From IMG/VR virus record IMGVR_UViG_3300031746_000138, positions 1 through 27,327 of that record: a stretch of 27,327 nt of DNA, one strand, 5' to 3'. This DNA is from a virus. The notes under the pieces were generated by a model. That model saw only the letters and a program-made list of their open reading frames with translations, ran no database searches and was not told the DNA's origin. Shown here in pieces: positions 1 to 5,857 of the stretch (position 1 is its first letter; every line of letters starts with the position of its first letter). The position numbers and the translations under genes are program-made.

Positions 1-7
1 AATATGA

Positions 8-73
8 TTTAATCCGCATATCAATTTTGAAGAGTTACTTAAAATTTCTGATAAGGAAGTATCTAGGAAGTAA
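8..73 (+). other. possible C-terminal remnant of an upstream gene
   Basis: After an in-frame TGA at 5-7, the frame reads FNPHINFEELLKISDKEVSRK and stops at TAA 71-73. The composition looks protein-like and no start codon is present. It may be the end of an upstream gene interrupted by a frameshift near position 8, or simply chance. Too little is visible to decide. Confidence 0.2.
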
Positions 74-78
74 TATAT

Positions 79-114
79 TAAGTATCAATTAGTTATAACT
101 TATTGAGTATCAAT
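79..114. repeat. palindromic operator-like element pair, region A
   Basis: A forward copy of the 20-bp element (79-98) and a reverse copy (94-113) overlap at the perfect palindrome AGTTATAACT (91-100). Each arm carries the inner inverted repeat TTGA-N3-TCAA or a close variant. The pair lies 23 bp upstream of the -33 box of the promoter at 137. The same overlapping layout recurs at 6444-6479. Likely a binding site for a dimeric regulator (inference). Confidence 0.75.
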
Positions 115-136
115 ACCTATTTATTTATCTAATTCC

Positions 137-166
137 TTGTATATTCAATATCATTCCTTATATTTA
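137..166 (+). promoter_or_regulatory. Bacteroidota-type promoter (TTG-N19-TATATTTA)
   Basis: TTG at 137-139, a 19-bp spacer, and TATATTTA at 159-166 followed by AGTA. This fits the Bacteroidota sigma layout of -33 TTG and -7 TAnnTTTG, with A replacing the final G. The stretches CTTGTATATTCAA and TTCCTTATATTTAAGTA are shared with the promoter at 3887. Transcription should begin around 170, giving a leader of about 19 nt before the ATG at 189. Confidence 0.75.
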
Positions 167-188
167 AGTAAGATAAAAGGATAAAAAA

Positions 189-536
189 ATGAAACCAAAT
201 AAAACCCAATTAAGGCAAATCGTTCAGGCAGAATTTAATAAATTCGTGAACGCTAATTTTAAAGTAGGTCAGGTTATATCAACTCGTGAAGTGAAGCAAA
301 AACTTCACGATAAGAAACCGAAATACCTTAGAAAAAAGTATGCGGAGTATGTCGCGTTGTGCGGTCACAATTGCGCGTATGGTATTAAATGGGACTTGAC
401 AATGTTCGAAAGAACTAGTCGCCTAATGAAAAAGCATCCCGGATATTTGGCGTTAGGTACCTTTACCGTTAATTTGAACCGCGGTTTGAATCGTAGTTAT
501 ACTCACACCAAGCACGGTATTTACATTTCCAAATAA
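189..536 (+). CDS. hypothetical basic protein, 115 aa
   Basis: No family recognised. The protein is rich in Lys and Arg, with an N-terminal helical stretch (MKPNKTQLRQIVQAEFNKFV), then a mixed region containing one Cys-x-His-x-x-Cys cluster (CGHNC, about residues 58-62) that could bind metal but lacks a second pair of ligands. The strong positive charge would suit nucleic-acid binding; that is inference only. The ATG is supported by its short A-rich leader downstream of the promoter at 137-166. It is the first gene of this transcription unit, and a structured intergenic element follows it. Codon usage is somewhat more GC-rich than in the genes that follow. Confidence 0.75.
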   Translation: MKPNKTQLRQIVQAEFNKFVNANFKVGQVISTREVKQKLHDKKPKYLRKKYAEYVALCGHNCAYGIKWDLTMFERTSRLMKKHPGYLALGTFTVNLNRGLNRSYTHTKHGIYISK

Positions 537-543
537 AGACTTG

Positions 544-621
544 CCGATACATCGCTTGCTACCTAGATTAATCTAGTACGATGCTCCTGAATAAAGTAGT
601 TGAATAAAGGAGGAATATCGG
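544..621 (+). ncRNA. candidate structured RNA, three-way junction
   Basis: Four perfect helices nest in 78 nt. P1 is CCGATA 544-549 with TATCGG 616-621. P2 is CATCG 550-554 with CGATG 579-583. An inner hairpin CTAGA 563-567 / TCTAG 572-576 has loop TTAA. P3 is CTCCT 584-588 with AGGAG 608-612. There are no unpaired bases at the P1/P2 and P2/P3 junctions, and GAA (613-615) links P3 to P1. P3 pairs the AGGAG of a perfect AGGAGG Shine-Dalgarno-like run. No known riboswitch or ribozyme core was recognised: the hammerhead CTGANGA and GAAA boxes are absent. It could act as a 5' regulatory element for the RNA-repair operon starting at 644, or as a small RNA. Confidence 0.55.
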
Positions 622-643
622 AGTTAAAAAATAAACCAAGAAA

Positions 644-1297
644 ATGAAATTAACCTTAGAAAAAAACCAAAAATTATTTTTTACATCGGATACGCATTAT
701 GCACATACGAATATATGCAGAGGAGTTACCTCTTGGAAAGATGCTGAGGATAAAACTAGAGATTTCAAAACTCTAGATGCGATGAATGCTGCTATTGTTA
801 ACAATATAAATACAAAAGTAGGTCAGGATGATATTTTAATTCATTTAGGTGATTTCAGTTTTGGTGGTTTTGATAAGATAATTGAATTTCGTAAACGAAT
901 AGTTTGTAAAAATATCATATTAGTTTATGGTAATCATGACCATCATATTCAAAGAAATAAGGACGGTGTTCAAGGATATTTCATGAAGACTACTCAATAT
1001 CTAAACTTATCAGTAGTATCAAATCCGGGAACATTATTAACTTCTGAAACACATTTTGTTTGTTTTCACTATCCAATTGCGAGTTGGGAGAATATGAATA
1101 AAGGAGTGTACCATTTATTTGGTCATGTACATTTACCGGGAAATAAAAAGTTATTGGATAATCGTAGTATGGATGTGGGTATGGATGGTAATAATTATAC
1201 TCCATACGAGTTGCATGAAGTAGTAAGAATTTTAAAATCACAATCGGTGAAATCATTATTACCATATAATGACCACCATGTAACCGAAGTACGATGA
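644..1297 (+). CDS. calcineurin-like metallophosphoesterase
   Basis: This 217-aa protein carries the full set of binuclear metallophosphoesterase motifs: D-T-H (D16, H18), GD (G69-D70), GNHDHH (N98, H99), an isolated His (H142 in FHYP) and GHVH (H161, H163). The family hydrolyses phosphomono- or diesters using two metal ions. The substrate cannot be read from the sequence. The gene starts a tightly packed operon (ATGA overlap with 1294) containing a polynucleotide-kinase-like protein and an RNA ligase, so removal of 2',3'-cyclic or 3'-phosphate ends is a plausible role. The central module of bacterial Pnkp uses this same fold. A general nucleotide phosphodiesterase is the alternative. The family call is secure; the role is inferred. 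Confidence 0.9.
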   Translation: MKLTLEKNQKLFFTSDTHYAHTNICRGVTSWKDAEDKTRDFKTLDAMNAAIVNNINTKVGQDDILIHLGDFSFGGFDKIIEFRKRIVCKNIILVYGNHDHHIQRNKDGVQGYFMKTTQYLNLSVVSNPGTLLTSETHFVCFHYPIASWENMNKGVYHLFGHVHLPGNKKLLDNRSMDVGMDGNNYTPYELHEVVRILKSQSVKSLLPYNDHHVTEVR

Positions 1298-1710
1298 GCA
1301 AATATCTAATCTTATTAAGAGGGCTGCCAGGTGCAGGTAAAAGTTCATTTGCTGAATTTATGTATCCATCATCTTTAGTTTGTGAAGCAGATAAATACTT
1401 TGTTGATAAAGCTACTGGTGAATATAAATGGGATGGTTCTAAATTACATGAAGCACACGAGTGGTGTTATAACTTGGTTGAAACTTATATGAAAGATAAT
1501 CTAGTCAATGAACAATATTATACTGAGATTGTCGTTTCAAATACGTTAACCACTGAGAATGAAGTGAATAAATATAAAGAGTTAGGTGAAAAGTATGGTT
1601 ACATTGTAATCAGTTTAATAGTTGAAAACCGACACGGTAACAAATCAGTGCATAATGTTCCTGAAGCGTCAATTGAAAAAATGAGAAAAAGATTTGATAT
1701 CAAATTATAA
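1294..1710 (+). CDS. P-loop polynucleotide kinase-like protein
   Basis: 138 aa. The Walker A motif GLPGAGKSS spans residues 10-18, directly after the first beta strand (YLILLR). D33 in the CEADKY stretch sits where T4 polynucleotide kinase has its catalytic Asp. Near the C-terminus, an Arg followed by a PEASIEKMRKRF stretch resembles the lid and terminal helix of the T4 PNK kinase domain and related AAA kinases. The T4 enzyme's C-terminal HAD phosphatase domain is absent. The phosphatase role may instead fall to the upstream metallophosphoesterase, whose stop overlaps this start as ATGA. Probable role: ATP-dependent 5'-OH phosphorylation of RNA or DNA ends. A small-molecule kinase of the zeta/AAA_33 group remains possible. 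Confidence 0.8.
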   Translation: MSKYLILLRGLPGAGKSSFAEFMYPSSLVCEADKYFVDKATGEYKWDGSKLHEAHEWCYNLVETYMKDNLVNEQYYTEIVVSNTLTTENEVNKYKELGEKYGYIVISLIVENRHGNKSVHNVPEASIEKMRKRFDIKL

Positions 1711-1713
1711 ATT

Positions 1714-1983
1714 ATGGAAACAGCAGAAGAATTTTGGAATTTATCATGTAAAAATGATAAACTAAAATCACCATCAGATATAATGATTGAATTTGCTAAA
1801 CACCATGTAGATGCAGCATTAAAAGCGGCGGCTGAAAATAGTAAAGTATGTCCTACTGATTATCAACCTATACCAAATCGAAAAGTAGGTAGTGCTTATG
1901 TTATTATTGATAGAGCAGATATCATGATAGTAGTCGATAAAGAATCTATTACCAATTCTTACCCTTTAACCGACATCAAATGA
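1714..1983 (+). CDS. hypothetical protein in the RNA-repair operon, 89 aa
   Basis: No domain could be named. The N-terminal half is predicted helical (EEFWNLSCKNDKLKSPSDIM, then an Ala-rich helix around residues 28-44). The C-terminal half ends in a beta/turn pattern with a VDKESITNSYPL stretch. It has no signal peptide or membrane segment. It starts 3 nt after the kinase gene and overlaps the next gene by 4 nt (ATGA at 1980-1983), so it is surely translated with the operon. It may be a small accessory or adaptor to the repair enzymes, but nothing in the sequence proves that. Confidence 0.8.
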   Translation: METAEEFWNLSCKNDKLKSPSDIMIEFAKHHVDAALKAAAENSKVCPTDYQPIPNRKVGSAYVIIDRADIMIVVDKESITNSYPLTDIK

Positions 1984-2570
1984 TAAATAATTTTAGTACT
2001 TTAAAACCATTTATAACTTTTACTTCACCTTCGGATTTCTATTTCCTACAAATACTAAAGCGTAGAAAAGATAATCCAGGTCAAACCGGTGATGTACATG
2101 TAATTCATAATTATTTTATCTATTCAGTTGAACAATATGAATCATTGGAAGAAAAAGTAATTAAACTATGTACCGATAATAATGCTCGTGCATATTTGAG
2201 ATTGAACAAACGGAATGATTACAAAATAGGATTACAGGTTCTTAGAAAATCAGCACAATTACTTGCAGATGGTAATCCTAAAGCTATTAAAAATGTTTAC
2301 GAATCAGTATGCGGTGAATTTCATCATGACCCAATTAAAAAATGGATTGTAGATATTGATGTTCATTATCCAGATAATCAAGTTACTGCATTTGCAATAT
2401 CCGAATTTATTTCTAAAATTGAACCGATTGGACCTAAAGTTTTAGCTAATATTCCTACTAAAAATGGTTTGCATTTGATTACTACAGCTTTTAATAAAGC
2501 TAAGTTTAAAGAAATTTATTCTGAAATCGACATTCACGGCGATAACCCCACTGTTTTGTTTTGTTTATGA
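1980..2570 (+). CDS. primase-polymerase (AEP)-like protein, tentative
   Basis: 196 aa. Three short motifs appear in the order expected of the archaeo-eukaryotic primase fold. WIVDIDVH has D125 and D127 (hhhDhD). TKNGLHLIT has H165 (sxH-like). YSEIDIHGDNPT has D184 (hD). The N-terminal 110 residues are unassigned, with a helical middle. The gene sits between a kinase-like gene and an RNA ligase, overlapping each neighbour by 4 nt, so it probably joins the same end-processing pathway. An AEP enzyme could add nucleotides to ends before ligation; bacterial LigD likewise pairs an AEP polymerase with a phosphoesterase and a ligase. The motifs are short and the fold call is inferential. A different nucleotidyltransferase-like family is possible. 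Confidence 0.5.
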   Translation: MINNFSTLKPFITFTSPSDFYFLQILKRRKDNPGQTGDVHVIHNYFIYSVEQYESLEEKVIKLCTDNNARAYLRLNKRNDYKIGLQVLRKSAQLLADGNPKAIKNVYESVCGEFHHDPIKKWIVDIDVHYPDNQVTAFAISEFISKIEPIGPKVLANIPTKNGLHLITTAFNKAKFKEIYSEIDIHGDNPTVLFCL

Positions 2571-3661
2571 AATCATACGACTTAAATTTAATACAAAAGT
2601 ATATTGATGATGGATTGTTGGAAGTGCAAAAGCATCCAACTCTTCCATTAAAGATATACAACTATTCTAGGGAAGTCTCTTTCGAAAAAAAGTGGGATGA
2701 AATAACCTTAGCAATGAGAGGAACTATATTAGATGATACCGGAACCTTAATAACTAAAGGTTATGATAAGTTTTTCAATTATGAAGAACTACAATTATCT
2801 GATATACCTACTGATTCAGGATATATTACCGTTCAAGATAAAGCTGATGGGTCGTTAGGAATATTGTTTAACTATGCTAATGAATGGATTCTAGCTACTA
2901 GAGGTTCATTTACTTCTGACCAAGCTATTAAAGGAATGGAAATACTAAAGTCAAAATATGATTTATCTAAATTTGATAAGTCAATTACATACTTGTCTGA
3001 AATTATTTATCCGGAAAACCAAATTGTAGTTAATTATGACGGTGAAGAAAAACTAGTATTTACATCATGTGTTCGTACTTTAAATGGAAAAGAATTTGAT
3101 TGGGAAGAATCTTTAAAAATATTATTTGAATCAGGAATAAATTCTGAGGATGTAGTACCATATACAAATGTGTCATCTGGTGATATAGCAGCTTTTGCAA
3201 ATGAGTTAAAATCTAAAAATCTAAATAATAAGGAAGGATATGTATTACGATTCTATCCTTCTAACTTTAGAATGAAGATTAAGTTTGAAGACTATTGCAG
3301 GTTACACCGTTTAATGACTAACTTTTCCAATGTAGATATATGGGAATGTTTAATGAAAGGTGATGATATAACCGGATATCTAGATAATGTACCTGATGAA
3401 TTTGATGACTGGGTTAGAAATACAATTAAAGAATTACAATTTAAGTTTGATATTCTTAAAGATGAATATGAAAAAGAGTTCTGGACATTGTTTGATAAAA
3501 AAGAATTTGCTATGAAAATTGAATCTAATCCAAATAAGCATATTCTATTTAAGAGATTAAATTCAGTGTCTAAAGTATATGATGAAATGATTTGGAAAAA
3601 GATTAGACCGGTATATCAAAAACCATTTTGGCAAACTAAAACAAATTTAGAAGTAGAATGA
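2567..3661 (+). CDS. T4 Rnl1-type RNA ligase
   Basis: 364 aa from the ATG at 2567, which overlaps the previous stop as ATGA. A TTG two codons upstream is less likely. Nucleotidyltransferase motifs are in order: K92-A-D-G (motif I, adenylated Lys), ATRGSF about residues 110-115 (Ia), YLSEIIY about 142-148 (III), EGYVLRF about 223-229 (IV) and MKIKFEDY about 236-243 (V). Length and layout match T4 RNA ligase 1 (374 aa), which joins 5'-phosphate and 3'-OH RNA ends using ATP. In T4 it repairs tRNA cleaved by host anticodon nucleases. With the kinase-like and phosphoesterase genes upstream, this protein would perform the sealing step. The ligase call is strong; tRNA as substrate is inferred. Confidence 0.93.
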   Translation: MKSYDLNLIQKYIDDGLLEVQKHPTLPLKIYNYSREVSFEKKWDEITLAMRGTILDDTGTLITKGYDKFFNYEELQLSDIPTDSGYITVQDKADGSLGILFNYANEWILATRGSFTSDQAIKGMEILKSKYDLSKFDKSITYLSEIIYPENQIVVNYDGEEKLVFTSCVRTLNGKEFDWEESLKILFESGINSEDVVPYTNVSSGDIAAFANELKSKNLNNKEGYVLRFYPSNFRMKIKFEDYCRLHRLMTNFSNVDIWECLMKGDDITGYLDNVPDEFDDWVRNTIKELQFKFDILKDEYEKEFWTLFDKKEFAMKIESNPNKHILFKRLNSVSKVYDEMIWKKIRPVYQKPFWQTKTNLEVE

Positions 3662-3828
3662 TAAAAGTTTTCACAACGGGTGTCGGTCCTTTGACCGCCG
3701 GAGATGCATTAACTAAGGAATATAATGATTGGGTTCAAACCTTAGTTAAAAAAATTGAAATAATTTCAATTCATACTTCAAGCAATAAGTACGGATGGAT
3801 GCTTACTGTCCTATATAAGAGTAACTAA
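3658..3828 (+). CDS. small hypothetical protein, 56 aa (Cse60-like pattern)
   Basis: The ATG overlaps the ligase stop (ATGA at 3658-3661), and the frame runs to TAA at 3826-3828. The protein starts MIKVFTTG and ends with a strand pattern (IEIISIHTS, then WMLTVLYK), with a helix containing NDWVQTLVKKI between. This beta-alpha-beta-beta layout resembles the small Cse60-type proteins found in many phages, whose function is unknown. The 46-aa protein at 9040 has a comparable start and NDW motif. It lies at the end of the repair operon, just before operator region B. Confidence 0.7.
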   Translation: MIKVFTTGVGPLTAGDALTKEYNDWVQTLVKKIEIISIHTSSNKYGWMLTVLYKSN

Positions 3829-3877
3829 TTGATTCTCAATACCTAAAACTAACGGTATTGATTCTCAATGAGTTATA
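3821..3877. repeat. palindromic operator-like element pair, region B
   Basis: A reverse copy (3821-3840, reading TTGAGAATCAATTAGTTAC on the minus strand) and a forward copy (3858-3877, TTGATTCTCAATGAGTTATA) point away from each other. The forward copy ends 9 bp upstream of the -33 TTG at 3887. The reverse copy overlaps the end of the 56-aa gene. Confidence 0.75.
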
Positions 3878-3886
3878 GGTACGGTC

Positions 3887-3916
3887 TTGTATATTCAACT
3901 TGGTTCCTTATATTTA
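3887..3916 (+). promoter_or_regulatory. Bacteroidota-type promoter (TTG-N19-TATATTTA)
   Basis: TTG 3887-3889, 19-bp spacer, TATATTTA 3909-3916. The sequence around it matches the promoter at 137 (CTTGTATATTCAA and TTCCTTATATTTAAGTA). The expected start of transcription, about 3920-3924, coincides with the first ATG of the next gene. Confidence 0.75.
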
Positions 3917-3919
3917 AGT

Positions 3920-4195
3920 ATGGTAAAAGATAAAAATAACGAAAATCCGATAGTAGCTCTAATGAGCAGAAGTGAAGTAGTTGAATGGTTGAATAAAAAA
4001 TGTAAGTCGACAGCCGCTGATATAGTGGATTCAATTCCTACCACCTATTATATAACAAAAGATGACACCGAATATTGTCATAAAGAGGACCTTCGTAAAT
4101 TGTTGAACCCGTTGTTAGTAATAGAAATGGAATGTGATGTAACTACTGTTCTAATTCCAAAAAAACATGTTCATTTCACAGGCGTTGAAATCTAA
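3920..4195 (+). CDS. hypothetical protein, 91 aa
   Basis: No family recognised. The reading frame is open from a TTG at 3887, but that TTG is the promoter -33 box, so it cannot be the start. The first ATG (3920) lies at the predicted transcription start and would make a nearly leaderless message. A second ATG at 3962 (MSRSEVVEWLNKK) would leave a leader of about 40 nt and is equally plausible. The protein has an early helix (EVVEWLNKKCK), then a strand-rich part (YYITKDD, then VIEMECDVTTVLIPKKHV). It contains one Cys in each half and no clear metal site. It probably heads a short two-gene unit ending before operator region C. Confidence 0.65.
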   Translation: MVKDKNNENPIVALMSRSEVVEWLNKKCKSTAADIVDSIPTTYYITKDDTEYCHKEDLRKLLNPLLVIEMECDVTTVLIPKKHVHFTGVEI

Positions 4196-4217
4196 AAAAT
4201 ACAAAAAAGGATTATTG

Positions 4218-4367
4218 ATGGTTGTAAAAGATAACAACGGTGATTATATTTGCTTAGATGAAAAATCAATATTTGAAGAAACTCAAGGTGAATTAAAAAC
4301 GGTATTTCTTAATAGTCAAATCACTAAAGAATTCACATTGGATGAAATTCGCAGTAATTTGAAGTAA
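4218..4367 (+). CDS. small hypothetical protein, 49 aa
   Basis: I prefer the ATG at 4218, which lies 22 nt after the preceding stop and is preceded by an A-rich stretch. The frame is also open from an ATG at 4167 inside the previous gene, which would add 17 lysine-rich residues. The short product has a beta hairpin (MVVKDNNGDYICL), an acidic middle and a terminal helix with FTLDEIRSNLK. No function could be assigned. Confidence 0.5.
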   Translation: MVVKDNNGDYICLDEKSIFEETQGELKTVFLNSQITKEFTLDEIRSNLK

Positions 4368-4371
4368 TTTA

Positions 4372-4421
4372 TTGAGAATCAATATGTTAAAAACAATACC
4401 CTTGATTCTCAATTAGTTATA
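4372..4421. repeat. palindromic operator-like element pair, region C
   Basis: A reverse copy with core TTGAGAATCAA (4372-4382) has a degenerate tail. The forward copy TTGATTCTCAATTAGTTATA is at 4402-4421. The forward copy ends 19 bp before the -33 TTG at 4441, the same distance as in region D. Confidence 0.75.
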
Positions 4422-4440
4422 GCACTTGAATATTTTGTGC

Positions 4441-4470
4441 TTGTAACTATGGTTTTCTTCCTTATATTTA
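4441..4470 (+). promoter_or_regulatory. Bacteroidota-type promoter with conserved leader
   Basis: TTG 4441-4443, 19-bp spacer, TATATTTA 4463-4470. From CTTATATTTAAG through the leader to the ATG and one base beyond, about 37 nt are identical to the promoter cassette at 6558. Both also share ATTTTGTGCTTGT at the -33 box. The leader, about 20 nt, is purine-rich and has no Shine-Dalgarno match. Confidence 0.8.
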
Positions 4471-4494
4471 AGTATAGATAAAAAGAACAGAAAA

Positions 4495-5085
4495 ATGATA
4501 AATCCAAAATGCGAGTGCGGCGGAACTGTAAAAATCAAAAATCATCAAAGATGGATTGGTTATTATTGCCCCGATTGTAAAAAAGGAGGTTCAATGCAAA
4601 AGGATAAGTCAGGTAATGCAATAGCATCAACACCGAAACAGCACAAACCGGGAAAAGTGTTTAAGAGGTTTGGGTCAAAGGTTAAGAGACATCAATTACC
4701 TACCACCCCGGTATCTAATTGCAGTTGTGTTCCGGGCCAACCGTATAACAATATAACTTGTAAAGTTCACGGGCCCGTTTCAGTCACGAAAGTGAAACTG
4801 ACACCGGAATTGCCCTTGGCCCCTGTGGTAACTTTTAATTCGGATATTATCAGCTACACAAAGGAAAATTTGACTTTTAGTATGTATATTTCAGAAATGA
4901 GTCAAATCAGTACTTCAGGTAGTGTGCTAACCAAAGGATTTAATTTGAAACGACCTGATACTGGAACTATGATGCATTTTACTGCTACTGAAATAGATAA
5001 AAATGATGATGAAATTGAAGGATGGTGGTATTCAGGAAAAACTGCTGATGGGAAAGTTTGTAGATTCTTAATCATAAATGACTAA
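4495..5085 (+). CDS. zinc-ribbon-containing hypothetical protein, 196 aa
   Basis: The N-terminus forms a zinc ribbon: C6-x-C8 and C25-x-x-C28 (YYCPDCKK). A second Cys/His cluster follows a basic linker: C76-x-C78, C89 and H92. Residues 45-70 are strongly basic (KPGKVFKRFGSKVKRHQ). The C-terminal half (about 105-196) looks like a beta-rich domain (FSMYISEMSQIS, then TGTMMHFTATEI and WWYSGKTADG). Zinc ribbons with basic linkers usually bind nucleic acid or partner proteins; no specific function can be given. The start is fixed by the conserved promoter leader. It is the first gene of a unit running to 6375. Confidence 0.85.
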   Translation: MINPKCECGGTVKIKNHQRWIGYYCPDCKKGGSMQKDKSGNAIASTPKQHKPGKVFKRFGSKVKRHQLPTTPVSNCSCVPGQPYNNITCKVHGPVSVTKVKLTPELPLAPVVTFNSDIISYTKENLTFSMYISEMSQISTSGSVLTKGFNLKRPDTGTMMHFTATEIDKNDDEIEGWWYSGKTADGKVCRFLIIND

Positions 5086-5311
5086 AATGAGTGACGAACA
5101 ATTAAGGTTTTATAATAGGAAGTACTTAAACAAGAAAGTAGATGTTATGACCGACAGAGGTCAATATGTCGGGATTCTTGGATTCATTGGCCCGAACACC
5201 ATATTGGGTTGGGAGCTATCTATGACTATTGGCAGAACTCCTGTTCACATAAAAGAAATTTTCTCAATCAAATTGTACTCTGAACCCGACCGTATTTATG
5301 ACAAAATCTAA
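5078..5311 (+). CDS. hypothetical small beta-barrel protein, 77 aa
   Basis: The frame begins with ATG at 5078, inside the previous gene's end, or at a second ATG (5087) one base after that gene's stop, which may be the true start. After a short helix (EQLRFYNRKYL), the protein shows a strand-turn-strand series (KVDVMTDRGQYVGILGFIG, then TILGWEL) that looks like an SH3- or Sm-like small barrel. No catalytic residues stand out. It overlaps the next gene by 14 nt, so the two are probably translationally coupled. Confidence 0.75.
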   Translation: MTKMSDEQLRFYNRKYLNKKVDVMTDRGQYVGILGFIGPNTILGWELSMTIGRTPVHIKEIFSIKLYSEPDRIYDKI

Positions 5312-5633
5312 ACGATTCTTTCACGCTACCACTATTACGAATGCTTACTCTATTAAAGATGAAGGATTGAAACCGTTATTCGGTGAAGTATATTTAACCG
5401 ATTCAATTGAAAGTGCTTGTAGGTGGATGGGATTTCGATTAAAAGCGATGGGTGAAACGGTAATGGCAGTAATTGAAGTTGAAGCTGATGAAAGTAAATT
5501 GATTGAAGGAACAGACCACTCACCAGAAATGGTAAAGATTTTCGGAGTCGGCAAATCATTAGTTTCAGAAAAACGAATACCAAAAAGTAGAATTAAACGA
5601 GTTCATTATTTTAGATTAACCGACCCAAAATGA
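5298..5633 (+). CDS. ADP-ribosyltransferase-fold protein (KptA/Arr-like)
   Basis: The 111-aa protein follows the compact ADP-ribosyltransferase pattern of RNA 2'-phosphotransferase (KptA/Tpt1) and rifampin-ART proteins: FFHATT with H9, then a helix and SIKDEGLKP, then VYLTD with Y32, then a helix of the kind that carries the A-x-x-x-x-G segment. A strand (VMAVIEVEAD) and a terminal VSEKRIPKSRIKRVHYF segment follow. These families use NAD+ to modify RNA, proteins or drugs, or to remove a 2'-phosphate from spliced RNA. The catalytic set here is only partly recognisable, so activity is uncertain. The RNA ligase operon nearby makes a KptA-like RNA role attractive; host-protein ADP-ribosylation, as in T4 ModA/ModB, is the alternative. 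Confidence 0.6.
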   Translation: MTKSKRFFHATTITNAYSIKDEGLKPLFGEVYLTDSIESACRWMGFRLKAMGETVMAVIEVEADESKLIEGTDHSPEMVKIFGVGKSLVSEKRIPKSRIKRVHYFRLTDPK

Positions 5634-5857
5634 TAATCAACGACAACCAAATTAAAGAAATAATTCTTAAGGAAGTAACTGATTTAGTAGAGTGGCTCGA
5701 TATTATCAGAGCTTATATCTACGAAAAGAAAGGAGTTGATATTGGCCAAATTAAATACCCGAATCCAAATCATCCTCATTTTCAATTATTTTTAATTGCT
5801 CAGGATACATGTTGGAATTATTATGCTAAAAAACTTTTAAAACCGATAACCGAATAA
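5630..5857 (+). CDS. hypothetical protein, 75 aa
   Basis: No family recognised. The protein is mostly helical: residues 7-35 form an amphipathic helix (IKEIILKEVTDLVEWLDIIR), a proline/asparagine-rich turn follows (YPNPNHPHF), then a second helix with W-N-Y-Y. No membrane segment or signal is seen. It overlaps its upstream neighbour as ATGA and its stop shares a base with the next start, so it is part of the 4495-6375 unit. Confidence 0.75.
   Translation: MIINDNQIKEIILKEVTDLVEWLDIIRAYIYEKKGVDIGQIKYPNPNHPHFQLFLIAQDTCWNYYAKKLLKPITE

Noticed and set aside
544-621. Hammerhead ribozyme
   Set aside because: The three-way junction shape is suggestive, but CTGANGA and GAAA core boxes are missing and two junctions have no unpaired bases.
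990-1301. 103-aa minus-strand reading frame
   Set aside because: Antisense to the metallophosphoesterase, with low-complexity Tyr/His/Pro content and no independent signal.
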